Source of the DNA: Balneolales bacterium
Lineage (GTDB): Bacteria; Bacteroidota; Rhodothermia; Balneolales; Natronogracilivirgulaceae
NCBI GenBank assembly: GCA_007116685.1
Contig: SKIC01000042.1
Coordinates: 1 to 17,173 of the forward strand
DNA length: 17,173 nucleotides
Reading direction: 5' to 3'
Part shown: piece by piece, positions 14,437 through 17,173 of the stretch
How positions within the stretch are numbered: the first letter of the stretch is position 1
Layout of the letters: each line of letters opens with the position of its first letter
Translations under genes and position numbers: made by a program
The notes under the pieces: model-generated
Told to the model about the DNA's origin: nothing
Seen by the model: the letters and a program-made list of their open reading frames with translations, nothing else
The model's database searches: none

Positions 14437-14865
14437 GAATATTATTTTAAAAGCTAAATTATTGACGGCCTAAAATAAGGCTTTTAGAACCAAAATATTA
14501 CTAGTCCATATCTGTGTATAAGGCATTAAAAACAGTTCATAATCATTGATGTCCGACTAAATTTAAAAAAATAATTCACGCTTGCTTTACCTCCCCCTTG
14601 CCGAAGGCATCCCTAAGGGAAAATCCCCCGCCAAAGGCGGGGGACTTGAAGAAATCCCGGAGTTTTACCCCCTCTCTTTTGGAGAGGGGGCCAGGGGGAG
14701 AGGTCTCTTTTAAGGTATTGATTTTTATTTTATTAAATGTACAGAGCAAAAGTTTTACCGGACATCAAAGGTTCATAATATAGAATTAGCCAATTGGTAA
14801 TAATTTGGTAACAATCATTTTGTAGTTTCTACGCGAATTCAAAATCAAACTCAAACTTTAGATTT
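14437..14865. other. Intergenic stretch holding a folded repeat and upstream region of a lipoprotein gene
   Basis: These 429 bases lie between the divergent starts of the methyl-accepting protein and the lipoprotein. The AT-rich flanks show no gene. The middle (14590-14704) is a GC-rich structured repeat annotated separately. TTTACC (14754-14759) and TAATAT (14776-14781) with 16-base spacing could be a promoter for the lipoprotein, but they lie 85 bases upstream of its ATG and the match is weak. Confidence 0.5.
14590..14704. repeat. Multi-hairpin intergenic repeat element
   Basis: A GC-rich island in AT-rich sequence. Near-complementary ends (acctcccccttg at 14590-14600 and ccagggggagaggt at 14691-14704) enclose four stems: TGCC/GGCA (14599-14609), TCCCT/AGGGA (14610-14620), TCCCCCGCC/GGCGGGGGA with AAA loop (14624-14644) and CCCCCTCTC/GAGAGGGGG with a five-base loop (14668-14690). 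The architecture is that of a dispersed intergenic repeat or small non-autonomous element. The many C and G runs are unlike the surroundings. Confidence 0.75.
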
Positions 14866-15723
14866 ATGCGTGCTAAAAACGTATTACCTCTTTTTCTCTT
14901 ATTAATAATCGCCGGATGTGGTACTGAACAGAAAGATGGTCAACAGGCATTTTATTACACCGGTACTTACCTGGATATTTCAGGAGAAACGTTTAATGCC
15001 CGCGCAAATGTTTGGAGGCCCGATGGGAAAATGATTTGCGTTACCGGAAGAGATACGGAAAACGTTGCTTGCTATGAGTTGACAGAGGTATGGGATTTGG
15101 CAAGTGCACGTTTTCACAGTGAGTTTGATCTCAGTAACGAATTTGGATCCACACAGCAAATTTCAGTTCCGCACGGATTATACATTCGTGATGATGGCAA
15201 AAAGATGTGGGTTTTTAACCGAACTGAAATTTGGGCGTACACCCTGGATATGCCATGGGAGGTAGCCACCGCGAGCCATTCTAATTATAAATATTTGGGA
15301 GAATTCGTTCTTAGAGGTCACGACATCGATTTCTATCCGGATGGTTCTCGCCTGTTTATTGATGACCGAAATGCGCAAGCAATTCACGAAGTGTCTCTAA
15401 GCACTCCTTGGGATATTTCAACGATAGAATGGGTTTATACTCTTGATATAAGCGATGAAGAAGACGAAGTGCGCGGACTGGAGTTTGAGCGGCAAGGAAC
15501 TCTCATGTTTCTAATGGATACCGGCCGAAAAGAAATTCTCATTTACGAACTGTCTGAAGCCTATAATTTAAAAACTGCCGTACTGACCCAAATTATTGAT
15601 TTGAGCGCCCAATCTGATGACCCAAGAGGCTTAAGCATTCGTCCGGATTTAAATTACTTGTATGTAACAGCCAGAGACAAAGAAAAAATCTACCAATACC
15701 AACGAAATACGCAGGTTTGGTGA
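14866..15723 (+). CDS. Lipoprotein with five beta-propeller-like repeats
   Basis: A complete 285-residue protein. The start MRAKNVLPLFLLLIIAGC is a lipoprotein signal with the lipidated cysteine at C18. The mature part holds five repeats of about 45-55 residues with the pattern 'RPDGKMICVTGRDTENVACYELTEVWDLASARF': an Asp-Gly turn, a hydrophobic strand, 'xxYxL', then WDLxSA/WEVATA/WDISTI. These repeats are known from extracellular proteins of marine bacteria that are predicted to fold as beta-propellers. Five blades are visible, the last shortened (ends IYQYQRNTQVW), so closure may need the N-terminal strand. The function is unknown. It is likely anchored in the outer membrane or periplasm. 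It converges with the next gene, eight bases between stops. Confidence 0.85.
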   Translation: MRAKNVLPLFLLLIIAGCGTEQKDGQQAFYYTGTYLDISGETFNARANVWRPDGKMICVTGRDTENVACYELTEVWDLASARFHSEFDLSNEFGSTQQISVPHGLYIRDDGKKMWVFNRTEIWAYTLDMPWEVATASHSNYKYLGEFVLRGHDIDFYPDGSRLFIDDRNAQAIHEVSLSTPWDISTIEWVYTLDISDEEDEVRGLEFERQGTLMFLMDTGRKEILIYELSEAYNLKTAVLTQIIDLSAQSDDPRGLSIRPDLNYLYVTARDKEKIYQYQRNTQVW

Positions 15724-15731
15724 GTTAAAAA

Positions 15732-16220
15732 TTAAGGCTTAGAATCAGTATCATTCTCTCCCTCTCCCAACAAATCTGAGAAAAATTTCTTTACGGTTTG
15801 TGCATCAGCATAGCCAAATCTGCCCAATTGAATTTGCTTGGTTTCTCCTGACTTTAAGTGCAAAACGAGGGCATTATATTTCTGCTCGACGCTTTTTACT
15901 TCCGCTGTGCTTATTTCAAAATTCTCTTCTTTATAGCCTAAATCTTTAGGTTGATGAGCTTTTACTTTGGTTTGATCTAATTCCAGCATCGGATTGTGTT
16001 TTTTGGAAAAGCTTAAAAAAAACAAAATAACGAGCAAACCAACGTTAACTCCGTGCAGGAAATGAAACCATCCTACGGGTTCATTACCAACAAAAAATTG
16101 GTAGATATATACAACAACTAACGTCAGAAGAAGAATCCCGATTATTATGAATAATCTTTTTTTAGATTTTTCATTCGCTTTTGTTAAGGCAGGTGTAATG
16201 ACGATTTTTTCCATAGCCAT
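15732..16220 (-). CDS. Small membrane protein with two helices and a C-terminal soluble domain
   Basis: A 162-residue protein I do not recognise. Residues 1-21 are basic (TKANEKSKKR). Hydrophobic helices lie at about 23-43 and 51-71, joined by a short loop (GNEPVGWFHF). Residues 78-150 are a soluble region with alternating strands (NFEISTAEVKSVEQKYNALVLHLKSGETKQIQLGRFG) and a closing helix (DAQTVKKFFSDLLG), which could be a bacterial PH-like fold. The positive N-terminus predicts that both ends are cytoplasmic. A start at M3 (16214) is equally possible. Its transcript converges with that of the lipoprotein gene. The function cannot be inferred. Confidence 0.75.
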   Translation of the reverse strand: MAMEKIVITPALTKANEKSKKRLFIIIGILLLTLVVVYIYQFFVGNEPVGWFHFLHGVNVGLLVILFFLSFSKKHNPMLELDQTKVKAHQPKDLGYKEENFEISTAEVKSVEQKYNALVLHLKSGETKQIQLGRFGYADAQTVKKFFSDLLGEGENDTDSKP

Positions 16221-16332
16221 ACAGTGCTGATAGGTGCTGGGATTTTTTTATTTGCATTAATCTAATTAAGCAAATAACTAAAAGTCAATAATTTGGAACT
16301 GGAATTGGATTTGGGAGAGTAGGGCAAAAAAA

Positions 16333-16414
16333 ATCCGGTGACCGAAACTTGCAACCCGAAAAACAACAAATCGTCAGCCACCGGATGATTGGATACCGAC
16401 CAGAGGTCGGTGTC
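16333..16414. repeat. Palindrome cluster after the GNAT gene, possible terminator or REP-type repeat
   Basis: An outer pair, atccggtg (16333-16340) and caccggat (16379-16386), encloses 38 bases. Next to it is a hairpin with arms at 16392-16401 and 16405-16414 (accgacc-aga-ggtcggt core, one T-G wobble). The hairpin begins 18 bases after the GNAT stop and could terminate that minus-strand transcript. Its style (a short perfect palindrome with GGTC core) resembles the RAYT palindromes, but it is a different sequence. Confidence 0.6.
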
Positions 16415-16432
16415 GTCCATAATCTAAACCGT

Positions 16433-16990
16433 TTAGGTTGGGGATACTTTATAATAAGAATTAGATGCGTCTAATTCGAATTCTTCTTTAAGTAAGCTAA
16501 AAAGAAATTTATCGCAATAACCATCCTGTTTCCAGGTGTGTTTGCGAAGTATTCCATCTTTGCTAAAACCTAGCTTTTGAACAAGGTTAATCCAACTTTC
16601 GTTGAAATCGAAAGCCGTAGTGAGCACCTTATTCATCCCCATATCAGTAAAACAAACTGCGAGCGCTTTTTGCAAGGCCGCCTCGCCGTAGCCTTTATTT
16701 CGAAATTCTTTATCGCCAATAGTACAATCTATATGGCATCTTCGGTTATAATTGTCGATATCATAAATATCAATGACACCAATCAATTCGCCCGAATCTT
16801 CATCATGTATTTCAAATAACTTTAAGCCATGATCCCCATTCAGGGTAAATAGTTTCATACGATTTACAAATTCATCGTATGATTCTTCACGATGAGGGTA
16901 ATCAGAATCATAAAAATTCAGTTCTTCATCGTTGTTCCATCGAAAATGAGTTTCAGCATTACTCAAATCGAAGGGCTTGAGCTCTATCAT
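16433..16990 (-). CDS. GNAT-family acetyltransferase (RimJ/RimL type)
   Basis: A complete 185-residue single-domain protein. The N-terminus (IELKPFDLSNAETHFRWNNDEELNFYDSD) is the substrate-side start of the RimJ/RimL subgroup. The central strands GELIGVIDIYDIDNYNRRCHIDCTIGDKEFRNKGYGEAALQKAL contain the acetyl-CoA pyrophosphate loop RNKGYGEAA (97-105). The later VLTTAFDFNESWINLVQKLGFSKDGILRKHTWKQDGYCDKFLFSLLKEE (about 122-170) is the conserved motif-B region with the characteristic Asn and 'KLGF'. It is presumably cytoplasmic and acetylates an amine on a protein N-terminus or small molecule; the substrate is unknown. It is a single gene with its own downstream hairpin. Confidence 0.88.
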   Translation of the reverse strand: MIELKPFDLSNAETHFRWNNDEELNFYDSDYPHREESYDEFVNRMKLFTLNGDHGLKLFEIHDEDSGELIGVIDIYDIDNYNRRCHIDCTIGDKEFRNKGYGEAALQKALAVCFTDMGMNKVLTTAFDFNESWINLVQKLGFSKDGILRKHTWKQDGYCDKFLFSLLKEEFELDASNSYYKVSPT

Positions 16991-17173
16991 AGTAACTTAA
17001 TTTTGTCTGGTATTTGAACCACAGCAAACATAAACACAATTAAAATAAAAAACCTTATTTATTTTATCAAAAAAGCGCTTTCATGACTATTTGAAGTAAA
17101 TATTTGTTTTTAGTGGCTATTTGTACCTGTGATAACTGCTTTCAACATTATTTGTTCCCTCATTTTTGTTAAT

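Noticed and set aside
14598..14783. Short plus-strand open frame across the multi-hairpin repeat
   Set aside because: Its sequence is dictated by the GC-rich stems, it has no recognisable domain and no ribosome-binding site.
16991..17173. Possible small gene or promoter at the right edge
   Set aside because: The stretch is AT-rich with no convincing open frame, promoter pair or repeat.

Overview
The window is a piece of chromosome from a low-to-moderate GC bacterium of the Bacteroidota/FCB group, most likely Balneolota or a close relative. This rests on small genes of families typical of that group (DUF3127-like, DUF3467-like, DUF4290-like), weak or absent Shine-Dalgarno sequences before several genes, and housekeeping gene content. 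The phylum is an inference from gene content. No rRNA, tRNA, CRISPR array or prophage is visible.

Layout. (1) 1-2355, minus strand: the N-terminal 785 residues of a large secreted parallel beta-helix protein that runs off the left edge. It contains two related modules 368 residues apart. (2) 2796-6335, minus strand: a five-gene run in the order cystathionine beta-synthase, DUF3467-like protein, DUF3127-like OB-fold protein with an SSB-like acidic tail, NlpC/P60 peptidase, HNH endonuclease. (3) 6476-7974, plus strand: a SpoIID/LytB-domain secreted protein with a TTG start, followed by a small DUF4290-like gene. (4) 7983-8728: a REP-associated tyrosine transposase (RAYT, IS200-like HUH enzyme) bracketed by copies of one palindrome, lying exactly between two convergent operons. 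(5) 8753-12218, minus strand: a complete fixA-fixB-fixC-fixX set, that is, an electron-transfer flavoprotein plus a split ETF:quinone oxidoreductase. (6) 12447-13355, plus: a GT2-type glycosyltransferase, converging with a sensorless methyl-accepting protein on the minus strand (13360-14436). (7) 14590-14704: a compact folded intergenic repeat. (8) 14866-15723, plus: a beta-propeller-like lipoprotein with five WD-x-STA-type repeats, converging with a small two-helix membrane protein (15732-16220). (9) A palindrome-rich spacer and a GNAT acetyltransferase (16433-16990, minus).

How it fits together. The fixABCX genes form one functional unit that passes electrons from a dehydrogenase or NADH to the quinone pool, with possible bifurcation to ferredoxin. 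The neighbours are mostly unrelated housekeeping genes. The most distinctive system is the RAYT with its cognate palindromes. The most suggestive unexplored protein is the DUF3127-like OB-fold protein ending in DDLPF. Nothing here amounts to an obvious new multi-gene defence or biosynthetic system.
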